DNA of 64,000 nt from Flavobacterium luteum (GTDB lineage: Bacteria > Bacteroidota > Bacteroidia > Flavobacteriales > Flavobacteriaceae), in contig NZ_WAEM01000002.1 in the NCBI RefSeq assembly GCF_008806775.1, positions 620,001 to 684,000 on the forward strand, read 5' to 3'. Each line of letters opens with the position of its first letter. The stretch's first letter is position 1. A program made the translations under genes and the position numbers. This document shows positions 36,300 through 44,608 of the stretch, one piece after another. Under the pieces are notes generated by a model. That model saw only the letters and a list, made by a program, of their open reading frames with translations. It did not search any database and was not told the origin of the DNA.

Positions 36300-37396
36300 A
36301 TCGCCTCAAATAATTTTCCCGGCAAAGGACGAATTACTCCTTTTAATTCCATATTTAACAATAATCCAGAAATTCTATAAATAGGGAAATCACATTGCAA
36401 GGCAACTGTATCTAGTAATTCTTTTCCGTTTTTTTGGAGATAATCATACACTTTTTGTTCGTCTTGATCTAAAGTAACAAACAATTGTTTTTGAACTGGT
36501 TTAACTTTTTTTTCGATATCCCAATTCAAAATGTATAATATATCCGCAGCACTTGATAGTAGGTTCGCTTTTTGGGTTTTTATTAAATTATTACATCCTT
36601 GACTGTATTTATCTGAAGTTCGTCCTGGAACGGCAAACACGTCTCGGTTATAATCATTTGCTATATTTGCGGTAATCAGCGAGCCTCCTTTATCTGCAGA
36701 TTCTATGACAATAGTCGCTTCTGAAATTCCTGCAACAATGCGGTTTCGTTTTACAAAGTTTTCTTTTTCAGGATTTGATGAACTCCAAAACTCAGTCATA
36801 AAACCACCATTTTCTTCTATTTTAGAAACATATTTTTTATGTGTTTTAGGATAAATTTGGTTTAAACCATGAGCTAAAACTCCAATGGTTTGTAAATTAT
36901 GTTCTAAAGCAGCTTGATGCGCTACAATATCAACTCCATAGGCAAAACCGCTTACTATAATTGGATTTAATGGTGCTAAATCAGCAATTAGTTTTTTGCA
37001 AAATTCAGTACCATAAGAAGTAATTTGGCGAGTTCCTACTATACTGATTATTTTTCTGTTTTTAAAATCAATATTTCCATTTGAAAACAACAAAACAGGA
37101 CCATCAATGCAATGTTTCAATCGATCTGGATATTTTTCATCCATAAAAAAAGCAACATCAATAGTATTTTCTTTGATGAATTTTAATTCCTGAATCGCTT
37201 TTTCAAAAATCGTTTTATCCTTCAGCTTTTTCAACAATACTGAACCAACGCCATCAATTGATGCCATTTGAGAAGCTTTGGCATTAAAAACTGCCGTTGC
37301 GGAACCAAAATGCGAAAGGAGTTTTTTTGCAATAATATCTCCAACTCCTTCTACTTTTAACAAGGCTAATACATGTAATAATTCTTCGTCGTTCAT
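36296..37396 (-). CDS. dprA: DNA-processing protein DprA (Smf)
   Basis: This 366-residue protein loads RecA on incoming single-stranded DNA in natural transformation. It has an N-terminal helix-hairpin-helix region (KVEGVGDIIAKKLL), a Rossmann-fold core (IVGTRQITSYG, SGFAYGVDIVAHQAAL, GSLITANIAN, FAVPG) and a C-terminal winged helix (~300-366). ATG 37396 (MNDEELLHVLALLK) is the family-like start; the longer frame adds a non-homologous leader. Confidence 0.94.
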   Translation of the reverse strand: MNDEELLHVLALLKVEGVGDIIAKKLLSHFGSATAVFNAKASQMASIDGVGSVLLKKLKDKTIFEKAIQELKFIKENTIDVAFFMDEKYPDRLKHCIDGPVLLFSNGNIDFKNRKIISIVGTRQITSYGTEFCKKLIADLAPLNPIIVSGFAYGVDIVAHQAALEHNLQTIGVLAHGLNQIYPKTHKKYVSKIEENGGFMTEFWSSSNPEKENFVKRNRIVAGISEATIVIESADKGGSLITANIANDYNRDVFAVPGRTSDKYSQGCNNLIKTQKANLLSSAADILYILNWDIEKKVKPVQKQLFVTLDQDEQKVYDYLQKNGKELLDTVALQCDFPIYRISGLLLNMELKGVIRPLPGKLFEAI

Positions 37397-37498
37397 GATA
37401 ACTATTTGAACCTGAAAAATATAAAATTTTATTAGAATTGTTAATAAAAATTGTGAATAAAATTTTGATACTTTATCGCATTGTATAACTTTGTTGCT

Positions 37499-38440
37499 AT
37501 GAAGATAGAACAATACATTTCGCAACTTTTATACAGACATCAATGTGTAACTGTTCCTGGTTTTGGTGCTTTTTTGACTGAGATTCAGTCGGCACACATG
37601 CATGAAAACACCAATTCTTTTTATCCTCCAAAAAAATTAATTTCATTTAATTCTCATTTAAAAAACAATGACGGATTATTAGCCAATCATATTTCTAAAT
37701 CGGAAAATACCAATTACGAAAATGCTGTTGCTTCAATAGAAAGTGAAGTTGTAATTTGGAAAAGTATTCTTGAAGTAAATCAAAAATTTACTTTGAAAAA
37801 TATTGGAGAACTCTCATTTAATACAGAAAAGAATTTAGTTTTCACTCCTTCTGAAAACATCAATTATTTGACTGAATCTTTCGGACTGAATTCATTTGTT
37901 TCGCCTTCCATTAAAAGAGAGATTTCAATACCCGAAATAGAAAAAATTATTGTTGATGCAAAAGAGCCAATTGCTTTTATTCCTGAAGATAGAAAAACGC
38001 GGCCTTATCTTAAATACGCGGCCATACTTATTGTTGCGTTATCCGCTGCAGGGAGCATTGGTTATAAAATATTGCAAGACCATGTTGCCAAAGAAACCTT
38101 GTTAGTAGAAACTGCTGTTCAAAAGCAAGTTCAAAACAAAATTCAAGAAGCTACTTTCTTTATTGAAAACCCTATCCCTTCGGTAACTCTTATTGTAAAA
38201 GAGGAAAAATTATCCTATCATATAGTAGCTGGAGCCTTTAGAAATGAAAAAAATGCTCAAAAAGCATACGAAGAATTAACCGAGTCTGGCTTTAAAGCCA
38301 GGCGTATTGATGCTAATAAACACGGCTTGTTTCCTGTTCTATACGGAAGTTATGCTACCTACGCTGAAGCTCATCAAGCAATGGAAGAAATTCAAAAATC
38401 AGTAAATCCAAATGCTTGGTTACTCGTTAAAGAACTTTAA
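37499..38440 (+). CDS. HU-CCDC81-like and SPOR domain membrane protein
   Basis: This 313-residue protein begins with an HU-like DNA-binding-fold region (MKIEQYISQLLYRHQCVTVPGFGAF, ~1-130). It has one transmembrane helix (YAAILIVALSAAGSIGY, ~178-195) and a C-terminal SPOR domain (~245-313, YHIVAGAFRNEKNAQKAYEEL). SPOR domains bind denuded glycan at division sites. The architecture is typical of Bacteroidetes; the role of the HU-like part is unknown. TTG 37481 is rejected in favour of ATG 37499. Confidence 0.85.
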   Translation: MKIEQYISQLLYRHQCVTVPGFGAFLTEIQSAHMHENTNSFYPPKKLISFNSHLKNNDGLLANHISKSENTNYENAVASIESEVVIWKSILEVNQKFTLKNIGELSFNTEKNLVFTPSENINYLTESFGLNSFVSPSIKREISIPEIEKIIVDAKEPIAFIPEDRKTRPYLKYAAILIVALSAAGSIGYKILQDHVAKETLLVETAVQKQVQNKIQEATFFIENPIPSVTLIVKEEKLSYHIVAGAFRNEKNAQKAYEELTESGFKARRIDANKHGLFPVLYGSYATYAEAHQAMEEIQKSVNPNAWLLVKEL

Positions 38441-38444
38441 AAAA

Positions 38445-38954
38445 ATGCTGCCGAAATCTCCTTCTGAATCCTTAACTGTGTTAACTGATTTGGTTCTGCC
38501 AAGTGAAACCAATCCCCTAAATAATCTTTTTGGCGGTGAATTATTAGCCCGAATGGATCGTGCTTCAAGCATTACAGCTCAAAGGCATTCGAGAAGAATT
38601 GCCGTTACGGCTTCCGTTAATCATGTTGCTTTTAATAGACCTATTCCCTTGGGAAGTGTTGTTACGATTGAAGCAAAAGTATCCAGAAGCTTTAAAAGTT
38701 CTATGGAAATTTATCTTGATGTTTGGATTGAAGATCGAAAAACTGGCAATAGAAGCAAAGCCAATGAAGCCATTTACACATTTGTTGCAGTTGACGATAA
38801 TGGAAAACCAGTTGAAGTCGCGCCTATAATTCCTGAAACTGAACTTGAGAAAGAGCGTTTTGATGCCGCTTTGAGACGCAAACAGTTAAGCCTAGTTCTT
38901 GCCGGAAAAATGAATCCACATGATGCTACTGAACTGAAGGCTTTGTTTTCTTAG
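38445..38954 (+). CDS. Acyl-CoA thioesterase (hotdog fold, YciA/BACH-like)
   Basis: This 169-residue protein has the family pattern TDLVLPSETNPLNNLFGGELLARMDRAS, with the Asn/Asp of the hotdog active site, then VNHVAFNRPIPLGS and EARVSRSF-like EAKVSRSFKSS. It hydrolyses acyl-CoA thioesters; chain-length preference is unknown. ATG 38445 starts 4 bp after the SPOR protein gene, so they are co-transcribed. A longer start would overlap that gene. Confidence 0.88.
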   Translation: MLPKSPSESLTVLTDLVLPSETNPLNNLFGGELLARMDRASSITAQRHSRRIAVTASVNHVAFNRPIPLGSVVTIEAKVSRSFKSSMEIYLDVWIEDRKTGNRSKANEAIYTFVAVDDNGKPVEVAPIIPETELEKERFDAALRRKQLSLVLAGKMNPHDATELKALFS

Positions 38955-38966
38955 TCTAAATTATCT

Positions 38967-40271
38967 CTACATATTAAATAACCAACCCGCAGGATTGTTA
39001 TACGTTGTATTCTGAGAAATTGTAAACTTTAGCACTGTTTTTCCAGAATCTCCATTAGTTCTAATTTTTCCTAGGGTTTGTTTTATAGAAACTTTATCGC
39101 CTTTGCTGACATTTACACTACTCAAATTTTGGTATACTGTAAAATAATCTCCATGCTGGATCATAACTGCTTTATTTACAGGCGAAAGTATCATTACACT
39201 TATCACTTCACCGCCAAAAACAGCTCTAGCGCTTGCACCTTGATCGGTAGCAATTTCAACACCACTATTATGAACAATTAATGTTTTATAAACGGGATGC
39301 GGTTGGTCTCCATAAGGCAAGGAAACGAATCCTTTTTCTACTGGCCATGGCAACCTGCCTTTATTGGCCTTAAAATTGTTGGCTATTATTTGTCCTTCTG
39401 TTGTTAAAACTATTTTTGTAGAAGTTTCTATTGCTTTAGATTCGGCTATTTCAGTTGCTTTTGAAACTACTTTTGTACTTGTTGGATCGGCTTTTCTGTT
39501 TGCAGCTACTGTTTTTCTATTAGCATCTGCGGCTTTTTTATTGGCTGCTGCAATTGCGGCTTTTATTAATTTTTCTATTTGATTATCGATTGCTCGTGTT
39601 TCTTGCTGCTTTTTCTTGATTTCAGCAGTAATTTGTTTTTTATCTTTTTTAATAGATTTTGCTATTTCTTGCTGTACTTGTTTTTCTTTTTCAAGCTCTG
39701 TCTTTTCTTTCTGTTTTTCTTCTAGTAGTTTTTCTTTTTCTTGTTTTTGAACTCCAATTTTATCGTTAAAAACCAATAACTCTTCCGATTTTTCTTGAAT
39801 TTCTTGTCCTTGTGTTTTTCTATAACTAGCATATTGCTTCATATATTGTGCTCTTTTATAGGCTTGCAAAAAACTCTCCGACGACAATAAAAACATAGCT
39901 CGGCTTTGCTCTGAACGACTTTTATAGGATTTCAGAATCATCTTTGCATAATCTTCCTTCAAAACTACTAACTCTTTTTTGAGTCTATTGATATTGATTT
40001 GGTTAATATACATATCATTATTTAACAACTTTGTTTGTTTCTCAGTGGTGTTAATTAATTTTTCCTTTAATTTTATTTTCTCGGTTTGAAGTGCTAATTG
40101 GCTAACAACTGTTTTCTCTTTAGACTTAACATTTTGCAGTTGTTCTTCTTTTTCTCTAATCTCTTTAAGAATTTGGGCTTTACGCTGTTCTAATTTTTCC
40201 TGTGGCGTTAATTGACTCCATGAAAATGAAGTTATCATTAAAAATATTAGACTTAAAATAAATTTTGGCAT
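38967..40271 (-). CDS. EnvC-like murein hydrolase activator (degenerate LytM/M23)
   Basis: This 434-residue periplasmic protein has a signal peptide (MPKFILSLIFLMITSFSWSQ), long coiled coils (~25-245, Glu/Lys/Gln-rich), a low-complexity Ala/Lys linker and a C-terminal M23 fold (~330-434). The metal site looks degenerate: HNSGVEIAT and QHGDYFTVYQNL replace the usual HxxxD and HxH patterns. That fits EnvC, which activates amidases and is not itself a hydrolase. ATG 40271 is the signal-peptide start. Confidence 0.85.
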   Translation of the reverse strand: MPKFILSLIFLMITSFSWSQLTPQEKLEQRKAQILKEIREKEEQLQNVKSKEKTVVSQLALQTEKIKLKEKLINTTEKQTKLLNNDMYINQININRLKKELVVLKEDYAKMILKSYKSRSEQSRAMFLLSSESFLQAYKRAQYMKQYASYRKTQGQEIQEKSEELLVFNDKIGVQKQEKEKLLEEKQKEKTELEKEKQVQQEIAKSIKKDKKQITAEIKKKQQETRAIDNQIEKLIKAAIAAANKKAADANRKTVAANRKADPTSTKVVSKATEIAESKAIETSTKIVLTTEGQIIANNFKANKGRLPWPVEKGFVSLPYGDQPHPVYKTLIVHNSGVEIATDQGASARAVFGGEVISVMILSPVNKAVMIQHGDYFTVYQNLSSVNVSKGDKVSIKQTLGKIRTNGDSGKTVLKFTISQNTTYNNPAGWLFNM

Positions 40272-40291
40272 ACTATTTAATTTTTGCAAAG

Positions 40292-41083
40292 CTAATTAAT
40301 AAAAATTCTTTGATATCCTTCAGGGACACTATATGGAAAAGAAAGTTCTTCATTAAACGATACTGTATTGTAATCTATTGTAATATTTGTTTTTTCGCTT
40401 TTTTGGTGCGCATCAATAACTAGTCCTATTGGGAATACTATATTATTGAATTCTGAATGATTGGGATAGCTGATTTTAACCATTCTTTCTTGGCTGTTTT
40501 GTGCTATTTCTTGTTTTTTGATTAAGAAGTTTTCGGCTTCAAAATAATAGGTTTTTTTTGTGTTAGAGTCTGAATTGTTTTCTAATTTATACCATTTATC
40601 TTCTATTGAAGTAGTATATTTTAATTCTTTTAAATTGTCTAAAGCTTCGCCAATAAGCATGTTTTGTACTTTTTGATAATCTAAATCGGTGCCTACAAGT
40701 TTGCTTAATATCGAGTAATTTCCGTCAAAAAATTTGCCTCCAATTTTCTCGTAATATTTTACTTCTGATGGAGTTATTAGTGCTTTTGCCATTGTTATTC
40801 CTAAAAACCGAATACTTATTAAAATCAATTCATCTTTCTTTATTTTTATCTCAGCGGTGACATTTTGCGATTGTTTTCCATCCTCATAATGCGCACTTGA
40901 CTTTATGTAAACCGTAGAGAAATTTACTTTAGTGTCGTAATGCTTCTCAATAATTTTATCTGAAGACAAAGAATTACTAGCTGTTCCTGAAGCTAATACT
41001 GCTTTAGATTTACAGGAAAGAAGTGTTAGCGAACTTAAAAAAACGACCAAACTAAAATGCGCTATCCTTTTGTATTTTTTCAT
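40292..41083 (-). CDS. DUF4292 family lipoprotein
   Basis: This 263-residue protein has a lipoprotein signal (VVFLSSLTLLSC) and a beta-rich body recalling LolA-like folds. Segments such as SIRFLGITMAKALITPSEVKYYEK and FDGNYSILSKLVGTDLDYQKVQNML match DUF4292 of Bacteroidetes, usually found beside a TPR gene and an EnvC-like gene as here. An envelope lipoprotein-handling role is only inferred. ATG 41083 places the signal peptide at the N-terminus. Confidence 0.8.
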   Translation of the reverse strand: MKKYKRIAHFSLVVFLSSLTLLSCKSKAVLASGTASNSLSSDKIIEKHYDTKVNFSTVYIKSSAHYEDGKQSQNVTAEIKIKKDELILISIRFLGITMAKALITPSEVKYYEKIGGKFFDGNYSILSKLVGTDLDYQKVQNMLIGEALDNLKELKYTTSIEDKWYKLENNSDSNTKKTYYFEAENFLIKKQEIAQNSQERMVKISYPNHSEFNNIVFPIGLVIDAHQKSEKTNITIDYNTVSFNEELSFPYSVPEGYQRIFIN

Positions 41084-41175
41084 GTATGTAAAAGTAATTT
41101 TTAAATGGTTATATATGTTATCGCTTTTATTGCTATATTTTTGCTTGTGCAAAAGTTTTGCTAATTGCGATTTCA

Positions 41176-42519
41176 TTAATTCTTTTCTTTTAATATTTTT
41201 TCTGCTTTAGAAAAATAACTTTCTTTCTTTACCACATCGCCTAAACCGCTATAAGCTTCTCCCAGCTGTATATAAAAATTAATTTGAAGCGCTTTGTCAT
41301 TTACCAAATAATCCAATCCCATTTCGAGTAAACTTGACGCTTTTTTAAATTTTTGCAATTGATTATTGGCCAGTCCTGCAAAGTAATAAAATTGAGGTTG
41401 CAATGGAAAAATCTCTATTAAATCTTCTGCTTTCTTAGCTAAAATATCAAATTGCATTTTCTGAGTATACACTTCAAATAAAAGAATTTGGGTTGCAAAA
41501 TCTTCTGAATTTGTATTTAAGTGCTTTTCATAATACTTGATGGCTTTGTCCCAATCTTTCTTATTGTGATAAAACTTTCCGATTTCTAAAGCTACTTTTA
41601 CTGCTGTGTCAGTATCAAAATAAGCAATTGCTTTTTCTAAATCAGTATCGAATTGAGGTTTGTTATTTATGAAAATTAAAAACTCATTCAATATTCGATG
41701 TTTAATTTTCTGATCTATATTTTTACTTTCCAAAACAATATTCATAGCTTTAACGGCATTTGCACCATCATTATTGTTTAAATGAAATTTAAAAAGACTT
41801 ACTTGTGCCCAACTCGATGTTGGAATTTCAGTTTCTAACTTTTTAGCAATTTCTAGTGCTTTTTCCTCCTGATTACTTTCTGAATATAAATAAATCAAAG
41901 CTATATAATTGGATTCTTCTTTTGGAAACTTCTTTATTTGAGCGATTAAATTGTCTTTTTCGGAATTTTGATACTTGGATTCTCTTAAAATTTGCAACTT
42001 ATAATTGTCTCTCATTTCCGATTTTCCAACCGTTTCATTCAATTCATTTATCAAGTTTAAAGCCTTATCGAATTGTTGTGTATTCATATAAAGAGAAACC
42101 AAATCTTCTTTGTATTCTTTTTTAAATTCGATTAGTTTGGTTACGATAATTATAGCTTGACTGAAATCTTTTGTTTCATAACAAACGTCGTACATTCCTA
42201 CCCAAAACCATTTGTTTTTCGGGTCGATTTGAGTAGCTTTTTCAAAAGAACTATATGCTTTTACGTATTGTTTTTGCGCCAAATAATTTTTTCCGAATTC
42301 AAAGAAAATCGTTGCATTGTTAGGTTGCAACTTTTGACATTTTTCTAGGGCTGTAATCGCTTTGTCGTAATTTTCAATTCCTTTTTGCAATAATGATTCA
42401 TAAAACGAATCCTGGAATTCATCGTTTGCCAATGCAATATCGTTTGGCTCAGTTTGCGCCAAAAGTAGTACTGGAAAAAACATTCCGAAAAAAAAGAAAA
42501 GTAAGATACTTTTTTTCAT
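41176..42519 (-). CDS. Tetratricopeptide repeat protein, exported
   Basis: This 447-residue protein has a signal peptide (ILLFFFFGMFFPVLLLAQ) and many TPR units across ~30-447, for example NATIFFEFGKNYLAQKQYVKAYSSFEKATQIDP and KDWDKAIKYYEKHLNTNSED. It is probably a periplasmic scaffold. It sits in the conserved row with the DUF4292 and EnvC-like genes. ATG 42519 is chosen because it places the signal peptide first. Confidence 0.82.
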   Translation of the reverse strand: MKKSILLFFFFGMFFPVLLLAQTEPNDIALANDEFQDSFYESLLQKGIENYDKAITALEKCQKLQPNNATIFFEFGKNYLAQKQYVKAYSSFEKATQIDPKNKWFWVGMYDVCYETKDFSQAIIIVTKLIEFKKEYKEDLVSLYMNTQQFDKALNLINELNETVGKSEMRDNYKLQILRESKYQNSEKDNLIAQIKKFPKEESNYIALIYLYSESNQEEKALEIAKKLETEIPTSSWAQVSLFKFHLNNNDGANAVKAMNIVLESKNIDQKIKHRILNEFLIFINNKPQFDTDLEKAIAYFDTDTAVKVALEIGKFYHNKKDWDKAIKYYEKHLNTNSEDFATQILLFEVYTQKMQFDILAKKAEDLIEIFPLQPQFYYFAGLANNQLQKFKKASSLLEMGLDYLVNDKALQINFYIQLGEAYSGLGDVVKKESYFSKAEKILKEKN

Positions 42520-42565
42520 TTTATTTACAAAAACCATTGTGTCTGATAAACACAATAATTAATTT

Positions 42566-43576
42566 TTATTCTAATACCGAATAATCGCCGATGCTAATAC
42601 TTGTAAAATTACCATCGAAACTGGCATGACTTCCAATCATAGCATTGTCTAAGATCGCATTTTTAATATGAGAATGGTTTTGTACCAAACTGTTTTTAAT
42701 AGTACTATCTACAACATGACATCCATTACCCAAAGACACATTTGGTCCAACTGTAGCATTTATTAAAATAACATCTTCTCCAATAAAACACGGCTGAATA
42801 ATTGTAGAATGTTCACAAACAACCGAACTAGATACTAAATTTTGTCCATCAGCTTGTAGAAATCCTAATAATCTACCGTTGGTTTCTACGGTTACGTTTT
42901 TATTACCGCAATCCATCCATTCGTCTACTTCACCTGGTACAAATTTCATGCCTTTTGCCATCATTTGCTTAATTCCATCATTAATTTGATATTCTCCACC
43001 ATTTATAATGTTGTTGTCTATTACTAATTGAAGTTCGTTTTTTAAAACTGCAACATCTTTAAAGTAATAAATCCCTATTACAGCAAGGTCTGACACAAAG
43101 TCTTTTGGCTTTTCTACTAACTCTATTATCTCATTGGCATCGTTTAGATTGACTACACCAAAAGCTTCAGGTTGATCTACTTGTTTAACCCAAATTACAC
43201 TATCGGCGGTTTTGTCTAAATCAAAATTGGCACGAATTAAAGTATCAGCATAGGCAATAACGGCAGGTCCGCTTAAGGAATCTTTGGCACACATAATAGC
43301 ATGACCTGTCCCTAAAGCTTCATTTTGATAGTATATGGTTCCTTTAGAACCTAATTTTTTTGCTATTGCTAGTAACTCTTCTTCAACTTTTTTGCCAAAA
43401 CTTTCATGAATAATAAAAGCTACTTCTTCAATATCTTGATTCAATACACCAGCAATATCTTCAACTAATCGATGTACGATAGGTTTTCCAGCAATTGGAA
43501 TTAAAGGTTTTGGAACTGTTAATGTGTGTGGTCTTAATCTGGATCCACGTCCAGCCATTGGTACTATTATTTTCAT
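42566..43576 (-). CDS. Sugar-phosphate nucleotidyltransferase with left-handed beta-helix tail
   Basis: This 336-residue protein starts MKIIVPMAGRGSRLRPHT, the NTP-binding loop of nucleotidyltransferases, with KPLIPIAGKPIVHRL. ALGTGHAIMCA and GEYQINDGIKQMM are substrate-site segments. From ~250 the sequence shows hexapeptide-type repeats (VVCEHSTIIQPCFIGEDVILINATVGPN). It would activate a hexose phosphate (glucose-1-phosphate type) for cell-surface sugar synthesis; the exact sugar and nucleotide are open. Confidence 0.85.
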   Translation of the reverse strand: MKIIVPMAGRGSRLRPHTLTVPKPLIPIAGKPIVHRLVEDIAGVLNQDIEEVAFIIHESFGKKVEEELLAIAKKLGSKGTIYYQNEALGTGHAIMCAKDSLSGPAVIAYADTLIRANFDLDKTADSVIWVKQVDQPEAFGVVNLNDANEIIELVEKPKDFVSDLAVIGIYYFKDVAVLKNELQLVIDNNIINGGEYQINDGIKQMMAKGMKFVPGEVDEWMDCGNKNVTVETNGRLLGFLQADGQNLVSSSVVCEHSTIIQPCFIGEDVILINATVGPNVSLGNGCHVVDSTIKNSLVQNHSHIKNAILDNAMIGSHASFDGNFTSISIGDYSVLE

Positions 43577-43616
43577 GTTAATTGCCCGCGAAAGGGGGTG
43601 TCTTTTAAATTAAACT

Positions 43617-43931
43617 TTATTTTCTTATAATATTAAAATTGAAATTCCAATTTAAACTAATATCCATCCAAGCTGGATTCATATCTTCAATTAAATTTAC
43701 TTTCCAATCTCTTTTCCACTTTTTTAATTGTTTTTCTCGGACTGTAGCTTCAAATCCATCTTCCCATTCTTCAAAATAAATTAACTTATCACAATTATAC
43801 TTTGCTGTAAATGAATTTAGATAAATTTTTAATTTATGTTCCTTAACTCGTTCTAAGAGATTATCAGTAACTACAACATAAATAAAACCTTAAGGGTTAT
43901 TTGACATTATATAAACATACCATAATTTCAT
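43617..43931 (-). pseudogene. GIY-YIG endonuclease-like gene broken by an in-frame stop
   Basis: Reading from ATG 43931 gives MKLWYVYIMSNNP, then TAA (43890-43892, codon 14), then 90 more codons in frame to TAA 43617-43619. The part after the stop (GFIYVVVTDNLLERVKEHKL, FTAKYNCDKLIYFEEWED, REKQLKKWKRDWKVNLI) is clearly the small GIY-YIG family of Bacteroidetes. Besides the nonsense codon, the usual Y-I/V-G-V-T reads YVVVT, so a motif glycine is lost. Two hairpin repeats lie just upstream. Confidence 0.85.
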
Positions 43932-43938
43932 TTTCTTT

Positions 43939-43958
43939 ATTCCTGCGCAAGCAGGAAT
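43939..43958. repeat. REP-like hairpin, copy 1
   Basis: ATTCCTGC (43939-43946), loop GCAA, GCAGGAAT (43951-43958). The stem is identical to that of the second copy at 44009-44028. Confidence 0.8.
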
Positions 43959-44008
43959 CCTATTTACAATAATTATTACTATTCAAAAAAGATACTTCAT
44001 TTCACAAG

Positions 44009-44028
44009 ATTCCTGCCTTCGCAGGAAT
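44009..44028. repeat. REP-like hairpin, copy 2
   Basis: ATTCCTGC (44009-44016), loop CTTC, GCAGGAAT (44021-44028). The stem ends on the stop codon of dut, so it may also protect the 3' end of that transcript. Confidence 0.8.
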
Positions 44029-44462
44029 TATTTCACTCCCGTACTTCCAAAACCGCCCTCTCCTCTGGCGGTTTCGGATAGTTCTTGTACTGCTATCCAT
44101 TCTGCTCGTTCGTGTTTAGCGATAATAAGTTGGGCAATTCTTTCACCGTTTTCAACGATGAATTCTTCATTGGATAAATTTACTAAAATCACTCCAATTT
44201 CTCCACGATAGTCAGCATCGACTGTTCCAGGGGAATTGAGAACTGTAATTCCTTTTTTTGCTGCCAAGCCACTTCTAGGTCGTACTTGCGCTTCGTAACC
44301 TATGGGTAATTCTATAAAAAGACCTGTTTTTACAATGGCTCTATCTAATGGTTTTAATAGTATAGATTCGGTTATATTGGCACGCAAATCCATTCCTGCT
44401 GAGGCATTGGTTTCATAATTTGGTAAAGCGTGTTGCGATTTGTTGATGATTTTAATGTTCAT
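44028..44462 (-). CDS. dut: dUTP diphosphatase
   Basis: This 144-residue trimeric dUTPase hydrolyses dUTP to dUMP. Motifs in order: SAGMDLRA (I), [11 protein letters not shown] (II), [13 protein letters not shown] (III, catalytic Asp), NGERIAQL (IV) and the C-terminal [10 protein letters not shown] (V). It follows the flippase gene after a structured repeat. Confidence 0.97.
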   Translation of the reverse strand: MNIKIINKSQHALPNYETNASAGMDLRANITESILLKPLDRAIVKTGLFIELPIGYEAQVRPRSGLAAKKGITVLNSPGTVDADYRGEIGVILVNLSNEEFIVENGERIAQLIIAKHERAEWIAVQELSETARGEGGFGSTGVK

Positions 44463-44475
44463 TATTTGTATTTAT

Positions 44476-44608
44476 ATTAGCCCTGATAGCATTGGAAATC
44501 CTTTTCCTTTTTTCTTTATAAAGGAAAAGATTACTTCACTAAACTTTTATTTTACATAGGAGTTCAGTGAACTTCGTTTGTAACGGATAGCAGGAAATAG
44601 CTCCTAAT
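44476..44608 (-). repeat. Structured intergenic repeat, copy B
   Basis: Read on the minus strand it begins ATTAGGAGCTATTTCCTGC, has a hairpin core (AATCTTTTCCTTT ... AAAGGAAAAGGATT) and ends ATGCTATCAGGGCTAAT, so the extreme ends (ATTAG/CTAAT) also pair. It is a longer relative of 6871-6947 and overlaps the stop codon of the flippase gene. Confidence 0.7.

Noticed and set aside
36296..37525. Long N-terminal form of DprA starting at 37525
   Set aside because: The first 43 residues do not resemble DprA and would overlap the divergent HU/SPOR gene start; ATG 37396 fits the family.
31559..38954. Horizontal origin of the desaturase-recA-trpS region
   Set aside because: Gene content is core, and base composition looks like the rest of the window by eye.
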